9,519 nt of DNA, taken from positions 1 to 9,519 of the forward strand of contig JADFYA010000012.1 in the NCBI GenBank assembly GCA_015233285.1, given 5' to 3'. The notes under the pieces were generated by a model. The model worked only from the letters and a program-made list of their open reading frames with translations. It was not told the origin of the DNA and made no database searches. A program made the translations under genes and the position numbers. The DNA comes from Deltaproteobacteria bacterium (GTDB lineage: Bacteria > Desulfobacterota > JADFXK01). Numbering within the stretch: the first letter of the stretch is position 1; each line of letters begins with the position of its first letter. Of the stretch, positions 1-6,147 are shown one piece after another.

Positions 1-1
1 C

Positions 2-130
2 CCCTGGTACATGACTGTCCTGGTCTCCTGGTTCCCGATGATCATGTTAATCGCCGTGTGGATTTTTTTCATGCGTCAGATGCAGGTGGGAGGCGGCAAA
101 GCCATGTCTTTCGGCAAGAGCCGGGCCGAG
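2..130 (+). pseudogene. ftsH: FtsH protease, internal fragment (cut at both ends)
   Basis: This is the stretch around the second membrane helix of FtsH, the membrane-bound AAA+ zinc protease. The readable peptide contains SWFPMIMLIAVWIFFMRQMQ followed by GGGKAMSFGKSRA, which matches the FtsH signature between the second transmembrane segment and the AAA+ module. The left part is lost at the window edge. On the right the homology stops after about SRA (near 127). The expected AAA+ domain (TFADVAG, Walker A) does not follow; instead the sequence becomes the opposite-strand ccsA/hemX-like gene. About 43 codons remain of a gene normally near 600-650 codons. The family call is firm. Whether the break is biological or an assembly chimera cannot be decided here. 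Confidence 0.8.
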
Positions 131-447
131 AAAATCATAAACATAGAGGCCAGAGGTGAGACGAATGATCCTAGAACCATTAAATTAAATCTGGCCTGGA
201 TAAGAAGGTAGGCGCCGACAATGGCCAGAGCAAAAAAAGATAAGGAATTGCTAAATGTCGATACCGGCAAGAAACCTGTTTCAATATAACCGACAACAAA
301 CCCGGAGGCATGAAGGATGAAGCCGAAAAATAATATATACCTGGAAACACTATGCAATACCTCCTTTTGGAAAACCACGTAAAGAAGGTAGCCCAAGGTG
401 CCGGTTAGGTAGCAAATCAGAGCGGCAAGAAATAACTCTTTGCTCAT
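130..447 (-). pseudogene. CcsA/HemX-like cytochrome c assembly membrane protein, 5' part only
   Basis: The frame starts at an ATG (complement of 445-447). It encodes several hydrophobic segments typical of the HemX/CcsA/ResC family, multi-span membrane proteins linked to haem handling or cytochrome c maturation. Recognisable pieces are LAALICYLTGTLGYLLYVVF near the start and VLGSFVSPLASMFMIF near the end of the homologous part. About 105 residues look genuine; the family usually has about 260-280. The open frame continues to 76, but the last residues (LLPKDMALPPPTCI) are only the antisense of ftsH. The gene lies 100 bp downstream of the precorrin-2 dehydrogenase on the same strand, an arrangement common in Desulfobacterota, where hemA usually follows. 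Here hemA is missing because the gene is cut. Confidence 0.65.
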
Positions 448-547
448 TAAGAGTCAAAAGTCCTTTCCCTGGCGTGGTCAAAGCCGTAGCACCAGGCCTG
501 GCCCGGGTTTCACAACTGCGGCGCCGGCCCAAAGTAGAGGCGAATAA

Positions 548-1213
548 CTATTTGCAACCGTTTTGTAATTTGTCCAAGGTGTAGTCGGGACCCAAAATTT
601 CTTGAAGTCGCCGGTCAATACCCTCGTGGTTGCCGTTTCTGCATTGGGAAAGCAAGTCGGATTCAACCAATGTCTCAAATAGAATTTTGTTTTCAGCCGA
701 GGGACGGTTTTCTTGAAGCAGTCTCTTTCTGATCAGGCCCATTATCTCTAGAAACCGACCGTATTCCTCGCCTATCTGATCTTCTAACTGCCGGCGGATT
801 TTTTTGGCCAGGGCCGGGCTTCTCCCAGCGGTGGACACGGCCAAAGTCAAGTCACCTCTGGCCAGGATTGACGGCAGGATAAAGGAGCAGTCCTCAGGCT
901 GATCAACAATATTATGTAAAATTCCTCGGGCTGCGGCCTCCTTGGCGATCCGGCTATTCATCGTCGGGTCGTTGGTGGCGCCGATGACCATGAAGGTGTT
1001 TTCCAGACTGGACGGGGTGAAGTTTCCGATCCGATGAGTGATGCGGCCTCCGGTCACATATTCTTTCAGAACGTCGGTTACTTCTGGGGCAATTAAAATG
1101 ACTTCAGCGCCACATTCGACTAGCGTGGTCACCTTTCTTTGAGCGACCTGGCCACCGCCCACAACGAGGCACCTTCGACCCTTCAGGTCAAGAAACATAG
1201 GATAATATTTCAT
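548..1213 (-). CDS. Precorrin-2 dehydrogenase / sirohydrochlorin ferrochelatase (Met8 / CysG N-terminal family)
   Basis: A 221-residue cytosolic enzyme that oxidises precorrin-2 to sirohydrochlorin with NAD+; some members also insert Fe2+ to make siroheme, the cofactor of sulfite reductases. The NAD-binding glycine motif VVGGGQVAQRK sits at residues 17-27. The catalytic aspartate in NIVDQPEDCSF is D104, the same number as in Salmonella CysG. The family motif STAGRSPALAKKIR covers 127-140. The C-terminal helical dimerisation region follows to residue 221. Length fits the stand-alone Met8 type with no uroporphyrinogen methyltransferase domain. The ATG is preceded by GGAG at a rather long distance (about 14 nt). 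The downstream hemX-like gene suggests a tetrapyrrole operon. Whether it also has ferrochelatase activity cannot be read from the sequence. Confidence 0.92.
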   Translation of the reverse strand: MKYYPMFLDLKGRRCLVVGGGQVAQRKVTTLVECGAEVILIAPEVTDVLKEYVTGGRITHRIGNFTPSSLENTFMVIGATNDPTMNSRIAKEAAARGILHNIVDQPEDCSFILPSILARGDLTLAVSTAGRSPALAKKIRRQLEDQIGEEYGRFLEIMGLIRKRLLQENRPSAENKILFETLVESDLLSQCRNGNHEGIDRRLQEILGPDYTLDKLQNGCK

Positions 1214-1862
1214 CGTTTTTTGATTGGCTCCAAGAACAGGCCGTCGGGGTCGGATAATTGAGAGGAGTCCCCATCGGCTTTAGACACCATCCCCTTTGGA
1301 TTATTTCAACAATCGGATATAAATGGCCTAGTGGCCCGGCAACTGGTTCGGGCCGACCGGTGGGTCACCGGCGGTTATAATAGATGTCCAGATACAGTAT
1401 CAAGATTCAGACCACAACACAAGATTTTTTTGTTTGCCAAGATTATGTTGAGGCGTTTCCGGGTGGCGTTACCGGGATTTTGGGGTCATTGTCCAAGACG
1501 CCGGGCGGGAATTAGCCGGGCCAGCGGCAACACTTGAAGTATTTCCCAAACTCCTACCGCAGGACAAAATTACTGTCTTTTCGTGGCTAATGACCTCACC
1601 TCTATCTTAAAATTAAAATAGATTTCCCCCAAAAAGTCAAGTTCAAACCAGGCACCAGGGAAAAGCACTGCCTGGAGAAAACAAAAAGGGGCACCGGGTT
1701 TTTTTCTCTTCACAAAATAAACTTTTTCTCCAATCTCTGCCGCCCGTTTTTTTCAGGTTGCCTTTTTCTGGCTAAAACAGTGAGGTAGCCGACATTTGTC
1801 TCAGATATCTTTTCGTGATATAACTGGTTAGTCGTTACGTTATCATGGCCGGGCCATTTGTT
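1214..1862. other. Gene-poor stretch with decayed coding-like segments and small palindromes
   Basis: I see no intact gene. Perfect small palindromes are GGCCCG/CGGGCC (1333-1338 with 1349-1354), CCGGTG/CACCGG (1357-1362 with 1366-1371), CCAGGCA/TGCCTGG (1648-1654 with 1669-1675) and ATGGCC-G-GGCCAT (1845-1857). None has a T-run positioned to make a convincing intrinsic terminator. T-rich runs occur near 1699-1705 and 1747-1753. A TATAAT hexamer lies at 1376-1381 without a clear -35 box. The stretch also holds the weak coding remnant listed separately. The promoter of the - strand precorrin-2 dehydrogenase must lie at the left end, but I cannot pick it out. Confidence 0.5.
1384..1610 (+). pseudogene. 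Possible decayed protein-coding remnant, family unknown
   Basis: From the ATG at 1384 a 43-codon frame reads MSRYSIKIQTTTQDFFVCQD and on to a TAG at 1513-1515. A frame displaced by one base then stays open to a TAA at 1608-1610 and reads LAGPAATLEVFPKLLPQDKI. Both halves have a plausible amino-acid mix, and a single indel near 1495-1510 would join them. There is no ribosome binding site before the ATG, and I recognise no family. It could equally be chance open sequence. Confidence 0.2.
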
Positions 1863-2070
1863 CTAGTTGACCCGAAAGTGACAACGTATTATATTACCTT
1901 CCTGACCGGTCGGCCCGGCCGGGATAGAGCCGACGATAAAAACCGCCGTCAATTGGGTGTTAAGCCGGTTTGCCGCGGTGATGGTCCCGGCCGCTGACGC
2001 CACGGCGACAACCTTGGCGCCCCAGGTCGGAGTATCTGTAACCAGTAACCGTAATTTGTCCCCCGTAACC
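1863..2070 (-). pseudogene. 3' remnant of an unidentified gene, cut by the MITE-like element
   Basis: On the - strand an open frame runs from the element boundary at 2070 to a TAG (complement of 1863-1865). It encodes about 68 residues including TGDKLRLLVTDTPTWGAKVV and FIVGSIPAGPTGQEGN. The Ala/Gly/Thr/Val-rich composition and high third-position GC look like genuine coding sequence. An in-frame stop lies inside the terminal repeat of the element, so the 5' part of the gene is gone. I recognise no domain or function. The facing side of the element carries an unrelated gene on the other strand, so simple insertion into one gene does not explain the arrangement. Confidence 0.35.
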
Positions 2071-2091
2071 CAATGTCATTGACTTAAGGGT
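2071..2091 (+). repeat. Left terminal inverted repeat of the MITE-like element
   Basis: Twenty-one bases that are the exact reverse complement of 2425-2445. Matching stops on both sides: 2070 (C) faces 2446 (A), and 2092 (A) faces 2424 (C). This length of perfect match over a 333-bp gap is very unlikely by chance. Confidence 0.85.
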
Positions 2092-2124
2092 AGGGTCATC
2101 GGATCCTATTCTAATAAATGGTTA

Positions 2125-2179
2125 ATTCCGATGAAGCCCTGAAAGGGCGCTCTATGTTAGCCCAGGGCAACGCCCTGGG
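2125..2179 (+). repeat. Left REP-like double-hairpin arm
   Basis: Two consecutive hairpins: GCCCT-gaa-AGGGC (2136-2148) and CCCAGGGC-aac-GCCCTGGG (2161-2179). They are preceded by ATTCCGAT and separated by a conserved GCTCTATGTTAG-type linker. The arm pairs with its inverted copy at 2335-2389. Confidence 0.8.
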
Positions 2180-2334
2180 TAGGGGTGGCGACTATATAAA
2201 AACCATGTAATAGTCACATAAAACCGCCGGCAATCCCGTACTTCAGCCGTAGCCGGACATTCCATTCAGGGGAAATGATTTTGGGGGCCGGCCGACCTCC
2301 TGACCATCCCGCTGACACGTAACATGCCGTATTT

Positions 2335-2389
2335 CCCAGGGCACTGCCCTGGGCTAACCTAGAGCGCCCCGTTGGGGCTTAATCGGAAT
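2335..2389 (-). repeat. Right REP-like double-hairpin arm (inverted copy)
   Basis: Hairpins CCCAGGGC-act-GCCCTGGG (2335-2353) and GCCCC-gtt-GGGGC (2366-2378). Compared with the left arm, the terminal pair of the short stem has changed from T-A to C-G on both sides. The stem is therefore conserved although the bases are not. This compensatory change points to selection for the folded form. Confidence 0.8.
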
Positions 2390-2424
2390 GGTCTATTTTA
2401 AAAAAAATTAGCTCGTTTGTCCGC

Positions 2425-2445
2425 ACCCTTAAGTCAATGACATTG
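2425..2445 (-). repeat. Right terminal inverted repeat of the MITE-like element
   Basis: Exact reverse complement of 2071-2091. It includes the palindromic core CTTAAG present in both ends. The metF remnant begins two bases after it. Confidence 0.85.
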
Positions 2446-2446
2446 A

Positions 2447-2644
2447 CCTGAACTGAAAGCAAACCTGGACGCCGTGGATGAGGCGGACAAGGACGCTGTT
2501 CTTAAGGTAGGAATTGACTTTGCTGTGGAACAGTGTGCAGGGCTCTTGAAACAAGGAGTTCCGAGTCTTCATTTTTATACGATGGACAGACGAAAATCCA
2601 CAACCGAAATTATCAATCGCCTGAAAGGGAATAATCTCCTTTAA
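2447..2644 (+). pseudogene. metF: Methylenetetrahydrofolate reductase, C-terminal remnant (classical MetF type)
   Basis: Sixty-five codons and a TAA encode the C-terminus of a bacterial 5,10-methylenetetrahydrofolate reductase. The diagnostic piece is the final strand-helix region with VGIDFAVEQCAGLLKQGVPS followed by LHFYTMDRRKSTTEI, the usual GVPGIHFYTLN-RS-AT signature. There is no start codon; an in-frame TGA formed at the edge of the MITE-like element (2444-2446) lies directly upstream. About three quarters of the gene (family length about 290 residues) is missing. It is distinct in type from the intact MetF at 6534-7409, whose C-terminus lacks this HFYT motif. Confidence 0.8.
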
Positions 2645-2681
2645 CACCCATTCGGGAGAGACGTTTTCAATAAAATCAATG

Positions 2682-2719
2682 GAAGGAAGGGATCGACTCT
2701 CAAGCGGTCCCCTTCTTCT
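2682..2719 (+). terminator. Imperfect hairpin after the metF remnant, possible terminator or leader structure
   Basis: GAAGGAAGGGATCG (2682-2695) can pair imperfectly with CGGTCCCCTTCTTC (2705-2718) around a short loop. There is no clean T-run afterwards. It lies between the metF remnant and the ACT-domain gene and could be an old terminator. Weak evidence. Confidence 0.25.
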
Positions 2720-2808
2720 TTATGTTCATGTTCGTCATATATTGGGATTGTAAGCCCAGATGCCGGAGCTGGAGGAATAAAAACGATACTTCTTCACAGG
2801 AGATCCTT

Positions 2809-3252
2809 ATGAAGCTAAAGCAAATCACCTTGTCCATAGAAAATTCGCCGGACAGACTTTATCAGGTTACCAGCGCCCTGGGTGATGCAGGGATCAATTT
2901 ACGGGCCCTCAACCTGGTTGATACCGGGGAGTTTGGACAACTCAGGCTTTTGGTCTCGGATGTGGTTACTGCGCGGCGTATTCTCATGGAGATGCAAATG
3001 CCGGCATTCATTACCGAAGTAGTTGCGACGGAAATTCCGGATACCCCCAAAAGCCTCGCTAATATATTGAGAGCTCTAAAGGATGCGCGTGTATATCCCA
3101 TCAGCATGTACGCGTTTCATGGATCCCCGCATGGACAGGCTGTGATGATCTTTCGGTTCAGCGACAACGATGCGGCTATCGAAATACTGAGAGAGAAGGG
3201 CGTGACGATCCTCGATAACAAAGCCTTTGGGATGCTGGAAACTGGAAAATAG
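2809..3252 (+). CDS. Tandem ACT-domain protein (amino-acid-binding regulatory type)
   Basis: A 147-residue cytosolic protein made only of two ACT domains, small beta-alpha-beta-beta-alpha-beta folds that bind amino acids or similar ligands. ACT1 covers about residues 4-70, starting QITLSIENSPDRLYQVTSAL with the usual acidic/Pro-Gly ligand-loop region. ACT2 covers about 72-142. I chose the ATG at 2809 because it has a strong ribosome binding site (AGGAGA, 2798-2803). An in-frame ATG at 2722 would add a 29-residue, Cys/Arg/Trp-rich extension unlike the family. The stop is 14 bp before the ketopantoate-reductase-family gene, so the two are probably one operon. ACT-only proteins are often ligand sensors for a neighbouring enzyme, but the ligand cannot be read from the sequence. 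Confidence 0.85.
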   Translation: MKLKQITLSIENSPDRLYQVTSALGDAGINLRALNLVDTGEFGQLRLLVSDVVTARRILMEMQMPAFITEVVATEIPDTPKSLANILRALKDARVYPISMYAFHGSPHGQAVMIFRFSDNDAAIEILREKGVTILDNKAFGMLETGK

Positions 3253-3266
3253 ATGGAAAGGATGCG

Positions 3267-4232
3267 ATGATGAAGGAAAATCCTGACTTTAAGCCAAAGA
3301 GGTTTGCAGTGGTAGGCGCAGGACCGGTGGGATGTATAGTGGCGGCGTTTTTAGCCAAGGGAGGCTATGAGGTCTCCATGTGTGATGTTATCGCCGACCT
3401 GGTCGACCCTGCCGCGACCACTGGTATTTTCATTGAAGGATCGGAGAATCTTCAGCAAAAGGTGGCCCATACGTGCCACACTGTTGACGAACTGGCTCAA
3501 TACGATCCCGATGCAATTTTCATCACCGTAAAAGCTAATGCGCTGCCGCTGATAGTTTCGTCCATAGAAGAATTTTACAGAGAGGGCATCTACGTCGTCA
3601 GTTGGCAAAACGGGATCGACACGGAGCTTGAGATCTCAAAAGTGCTTGGCCGCAAGCCGGTGATGCGGGGCGTGGTCAACTGGGGATGCGGTCTAAAGAA
3701 CCCCTGCCATGTTGTCATGTCGTTTCATCACCCACCTCACTATTTGCAGGAGCTTGCACCCGAATCCTCGCCCGCCGCAGTAACCATTGCGCAGGTGTTG
3801 ACCAATTGCGGGCTGCCGACCGAGCACACGGACCAGATCATATCCATGGTTTGGAGAAAAGCAGTGATGAACTCCTGCATGAATCCCGTCTGCGCGGTCA
3901 CCGGTCTGACCATGTTGCAAGCCACGAGCGATCCCATCATCTTCGGGCTGGTGGATGCATTGATGAAGGAATGCCTAAGAGTTGCAAGGGCTAACGATAT
4001 CGTTCTTGGTTGGGACTATTACCCGAACGCAATGGACTACCTGAAGAAGGCGGGTAACCATAAACCATCCATGCTGATGGACATAGAGAACAAGCGCCGC
4101 ACGGAGATAGATTACATGAACGGCAAGTTCATCGAGTACGGAATCCGCGCTGGTATAGAAACACCATACAACATCACAATGCAATCGCTGGTTAAGGGGC
4201 TGGAGTCCACCATGCGCCAGCGCGAGCGATAG
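3267..4232 (+). CDS. Ketopantoate reductase (ApbA/PanE) family oxidoreductase
   Basis: A 321-residue NADPH-dependent 2-oxoacid (2-dehydropantoate-type) reductase. The N-terminal Rossmann motif is VGAGPVG (residues 16-22). The QNG asparagine is N115. The catalytic-lysine motif is MVWRKAVMNSCMNP with K198, and the C-terminal family motif is HKPSMLMDIENKRRTEIDYM with S268 and E280. These are the counterparts of the lysine, serine and glutamate of E. coli PanE. Length is normal (PanE about 300). Two consecutive ATGs (3267, 3270) follow GGAAAGG at 3255-3261. The middle region (VNWGCGLKNPCHVVMSFHHP) departs from textbook PanE, and the pairing with an ACT protein is not typical of a pantothenate operon. 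It may therefore reduce another branched 2-oxoacid. Family certain, substrate uncertain. Confidence 0.88.
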   Translation: MMKENPDFKPKRFAVVGAGPVGCIVAAFLAKGGYEVSMCDVIADLVDPAATTGIFIEGSENLQQKVAHTCHTVDELAQYDPDAIFITVKANALPLIVSSIEEFYREGIYVVSWQNGIDTELEISKVLGRKPVMRGVVNWGCGLKNPCHVVMSFHHPPHYLQELAPESSPAAVTIAQVLTNCGLPTEHTDQIISMVWRKAVMNSCMNPVCAVTGLTMLQATSDPIIFGLVDALMKECLRVARANDIVLGWDYYPNAMDYLKKAGNHKPSMLMDIENKRRTEIDYMNGKFIEYGIRAGIETPYNITMQSLVKGLESTMRQRER

Positions 4233-4299
4233 GTCGCCAGGCGTGAAACCAACCAAGGGGCTGATCATGCATAACCGGCATCTATATTGGAGTTGATGT

Positions 4300-4440
4300 T
4301 GGCGCTTCTTCTTCAACGTGATGGCGAGCTTAGCTCAAATGGAACGTGAACTTATCGTTGAACGGAACCAGAGCAGGGTTGATTGTCGCCCGCCGGCAAG
4401 GGAGAGTCGGGGGCGCAAGCGCAAGATGACCGACAGCAAA
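4300..4440 (+). pseudogene. Serine recombinase (resolvase/invertase) remnant with compensating frameshifts
   Basis: The frame around 4306-4366 reads RFFFNVMASLAQMERELIVE, the long catalytic-domain helix of small serine recombinases (family pattern FFx-MASLAEMERELI-ERT-AGL). After CGG at about 4363-4365 one extra A shifts the frame. In the next frame the sequence reads AGLIVARRQGRVGG. A missing C near 4413 restores the first frame, giving RKRKMTDSK, which matches the hinge before the HTH. Nothing of the catalytic N-terminus or the HTH domain is recognisable. The following open stretch (4441-4557) is unidentified. It is a relic, probably of an integrated element. Confidence 0.7.
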
Positions 4441-4557
4441 TTAGTTAATAGTTTCAACATAACCGCCCTTTCCGAGATACAAGACCTTTTTGAAGCGCCG
4501 ATTGTGACCGGTCAGAGTATTGGCGGAACCACAATGGGCAACCCCTGGGCGGAATCG

Positions 4558-5940
4558 TCACTCATCGATTTTTTTTTGAATGTCTATGCCAAATTTTTTC
4601 ATCTGATTCCATACCGTAACTCTGGAGACTCCCAAAATTTGAGCAGCCTCCGATTGGTTTCCGCCAGCCTGTTTAAGGGCTTCGAGAAGGTTCTTTTGCT
4701 TCAGCTCGTTACGGCCGAGGGATGAAGACTTAAGAGTAACCACTTTCTTCTTGGCTTTCAATATGTTTGGCGGGAGGTGCTGAGGCTGAATGATGGAATC
4801 ATGACAGGTGACAAAAGCATATTCAAAAGCGCTTCGCAATTCCCTGACATTTCCCGGCCAGGAATAATTGACCAAAGCTTCCATGGTGTCGGTGCTGATT
4901 CCGCCAATGTCCTTGCCAGTCTTGAGACGTATTTTCCTAAAGAATGACTCTGCCAGGAGGGGGATATCTTCCGTCCGATCTCTCAGCGCTGGTAAATGAA
5001 TTGGGATCACGTTGATCCTGAAATAGAAATCCTGGCGAAACAATCCCTGGTCGATAAGATCCAGCAGGTTTTTGTTTGTGGCGGATATGATGCGGACATC
5101 AACCGGGATGGGCTGATTATCGCCCACTCGTTCCACTACTTTTTGCTCCAGCACGCGAAGCAGTTTGACCTGGGTTGAGATGGGTAAGTCGCCTATTTCA
5201 TCTAGAAAAATGTCTCCCCCATGGGCGATTTCAAATCGTCCTGCTCTGCTTACAACAGCACCCGTGTATGCCCCTTTGACATGCCCAAAAAGCTCACTTT
5301 CCAGCAGCGATTCCGTCAAAGCGGCACAATTGACCATAACCAAGGGTTTAGTTCTGCGATAACCGATTTCATGAATGGCACGGCTGACTAATTCTTTACC
5401 TGTCCCGCTCTCGCCATAGATGATTACCGCTGCATCCGATAGTGCGGCGTTGGCGACTAAATCGAACACTTGTTGCATGGGAGCGGAAATACCAATTAAT
5501 CCATGAAAACCATCTCCTGATCGGAGCTCCTGGCGAAATGCCGCGATCTCATCGTCTTTTTTTATAATCTCGGTGATGTCGGTGATCGTTTCCACCGCGC
5601 CGATCACCTTCCCGGTGTTGTCGTGTAGCAGGGAGGCATTTTTTAAGGCGTGGATGCAGCTCCTATCTTTTTTGAGGAGAGTGCATTTTCGCGTCTCTAG
5701 ATTCCCGGTATTAAATAAAACACACCATTGATCCCCATGTTGCGCCCGAGCCATTTCATAGATACTGCAATTCAAAATAGAGCATTTCTGCCCGACCAGT
5801 TCTTCCCTAGAAAAACCGGTTATGGTTTCAAATGCCTTATTGACGGAGATAATGGCCCCCGACGTATTCACGATCATAATCCCATCCCTGATGGTGCTCA
5901 CCACGGTCTTCCAATATCTGTCTAATTCTTGCTCAGACAT
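4558..5940 (-). CDS. PAS-domain sigma-54-dependent activator (NtrC/bEBP family, Fis-type HTH)
   Basis: A 460-residue cytosolic enhancer-binding protein that remodels sigma-54 RNA polymerase. A PAS sensor domain (about 6-125) is followed by a linker and the AAA+ domain (about 145-375). The AAA+ domain has Walker A GESGTGKE (176-183), the sigma-54-contacting loop GAYTGA (223-228; Tyr for the usual Phe), Walker [11 protein letters not shown] (244-253), sensor [14 protein letters not shown] (301-314) and WPGNVREL (361-368). A Fis-type HTH with [20 protein letters not shown] lies at about 426-445. There is no receiver domain, so control is probably by ligand or redox through PAS, which holds five cysteines (53, 58, 73, 86, 95). 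The ATG has a strong AGGAG (complement of 5947-5951). It is divergent from the tusA-like/metF/hdrA cluster, its likely target. Confidence 0.93.
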   Translation of the reverse strand: MSEQELDRYWKTVVSTIRDGIMIVNTSGAIISVNKAFETITGFSREELVGQKCSILNCSIYEMARAQHGDQWCVLFNTGNLETRKCTLLKKDRSCIHALKNASLLHDNTGKVIGAVETITDITEIIKKDDEIAAFRQELRSGDGFHGLIGISAPMQQVFDLVANAALSDAAVIIYGESGTGKELVSRAIHEIGYRRTKPLVMVNCAALTESLLESELFGHVKGAYTGAVVSRAGRFEIAHGGDIFLDEIGDLPISTQVKLLRVLEQKVVERVGDNQPIPVDVRIISATNKNLLDLIDQGLFRQDFYFRINVIPIHLPALRDRTEDIPLLAESFFRKIRLKTGKDIGGISTDTMEALVNYSWPGNVRELRSAFEYAFVTCHDSIIQPQHLPPNILKAKKKVVTLKSSSLGRNELKQKNLLEALKQAGGNQSEAAQILGVSRVTVWNQMKKFGIDIQKKIDE

Positions 5941-5950
5941 TAAATACTCC

Positions 5951-5966
5951 TGTTAAAAATTTAACA
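5951..5966. promoter_or_regulatory. Operator-like palindrome 1 (probable activator binding site)
   Basis: A perfect 7-bp inverted repeat TGTTAAA-AA-TTTAACA. It abuts the ribosome binding site of the regulator gene and lies about 135 bp upstream of the sigma-54 promoter, a usual place for an upstream activating sequence. Its position within the regulator leader also allows autorepression. The symmetry is seen; the binding protein is inferred. Confidence 0.55.
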
Positions 5967-5982
5967 TGTGTAAACTAAGTTC

Positions 5983-5999
5983 TGTTTAGCATTTTAACA
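5983..5999. promoter_or_regulatory. Operator-like palindrome 2 (partial match to site 1)
   Basis: TGTTTAGCATTTTAACA keeps the TGTT-A and TTTAACA half-sites of site 1. The two centres are about 32-33 bp apart, near three helical turns, which would place both on the same DNA face as expected for cooperative enhancer-binding proteins. A looser inverted repeat ATGTTTA/TAAACAT (6015-6021 with 6035-6041) follows. Confidence 0.45.
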
Positions 6000-6098
6000 T
6001 TCCTTTGGCAATCCATGTTTACAGCCAACAACAATAAACATACATAAAAACAAGATGTTAGAATGATAAAAAGGTGCCGGATCATTCTATCTAGCATC

Positions 6099-6114
6099 TG
6101 GCATCAATCCTGCT
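6099..6114 (+). promoter_or_regulatory. Sigma-54 (-24/-12) promoter of the tusA-like/metF/hdrA cluster
   Basis: TGGCATCAATCCTGCT matches the sigma-54 consensus TGGCAC-N5-TTGCW at nearly every key base. It has the invariant GG (6100-6101) and GC (6112-6113) separated by exactly 10 bases. Transcription would start about 12 bases after the GC, near 6125, leaving a leader of about 20-25 nt before the TTG start at 6148. It lies downstream of the two operator-like sites and of a divergent sigma-54 activator gene, which makes the assignment coherent. Confidence 0.75.
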
Positions 6115-6147
6115 ATAGCCGGATCAGAACCTAAACGGAATCGGACG

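Larger units (their letters stand above)
2071..2445. mobile_element. MITE-like element with perfect terminal inverted repeats and inverted REP-like arms
   Basis: A 375-bp non-coding unit bounded by perfect 21-bp inverted repeats (2071-2091 and 2425-2445, reading CAATGTCATTGACTTAAGGG plus one base from the left). Inside are two inverted copies of a 55-bp double-hairpin repeat (2125-2179 and 2335-2389), about 85% identical by eye. The roughly 155-bp core between the arms has no open frame of note. The flanks share only ACC (2068-2070 and 2446-2448), so a target duplication is not proven. No transposase is encoded, so mobility would need one in trans, perhaps an IS with matching ends. The hairpin arms resemble palindromic repeats I recall from many bacterial intergenic regions (REP/BIME-like). 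Confidence 0.7.

Noticed and set aside
76..129. Continuation of the hemX-like frame to position 76
   Set aside because: These residues are only the antisense of the ftsH fragment, which has strong similarity on the other strand.
1321..1380. Possible tRNA or structured RNA from GGTTCG and two small stems
   Set aside because: The stems do not fit a cloverleaf, and no acceptor or anticodon arm can be drawn.
1331..1537. 68-codon + strand frame in the gene-poor region
   Set aside because: Arg-rich composition, no ribosome binding site and no recognisable motif; another frame in the same place looks more coding-like.
1690..1760. Two T-runs after GC-rich stretches as intrinsic terminators
   Set aside because: No good stem ends directly before either T-run on the + strand; pairing found nearby (1648-1675) is followed by A-rich sequence.
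2722..2808. Upstream ATG (2722) as start of the ACT-domain gene
   Set aside because: The added 29 residues are not ACT-like, and the strong AGGAGA ribosome binding site fits the ATG at 2809.
4441..4725. Long + strand open frame continuing from the recombinase relic
   Set aside because: From 4558 on it is antisense to the C-terminal HTH of the sigma-54 activator and no family is recognisable; only the part to about 4440 is supported.
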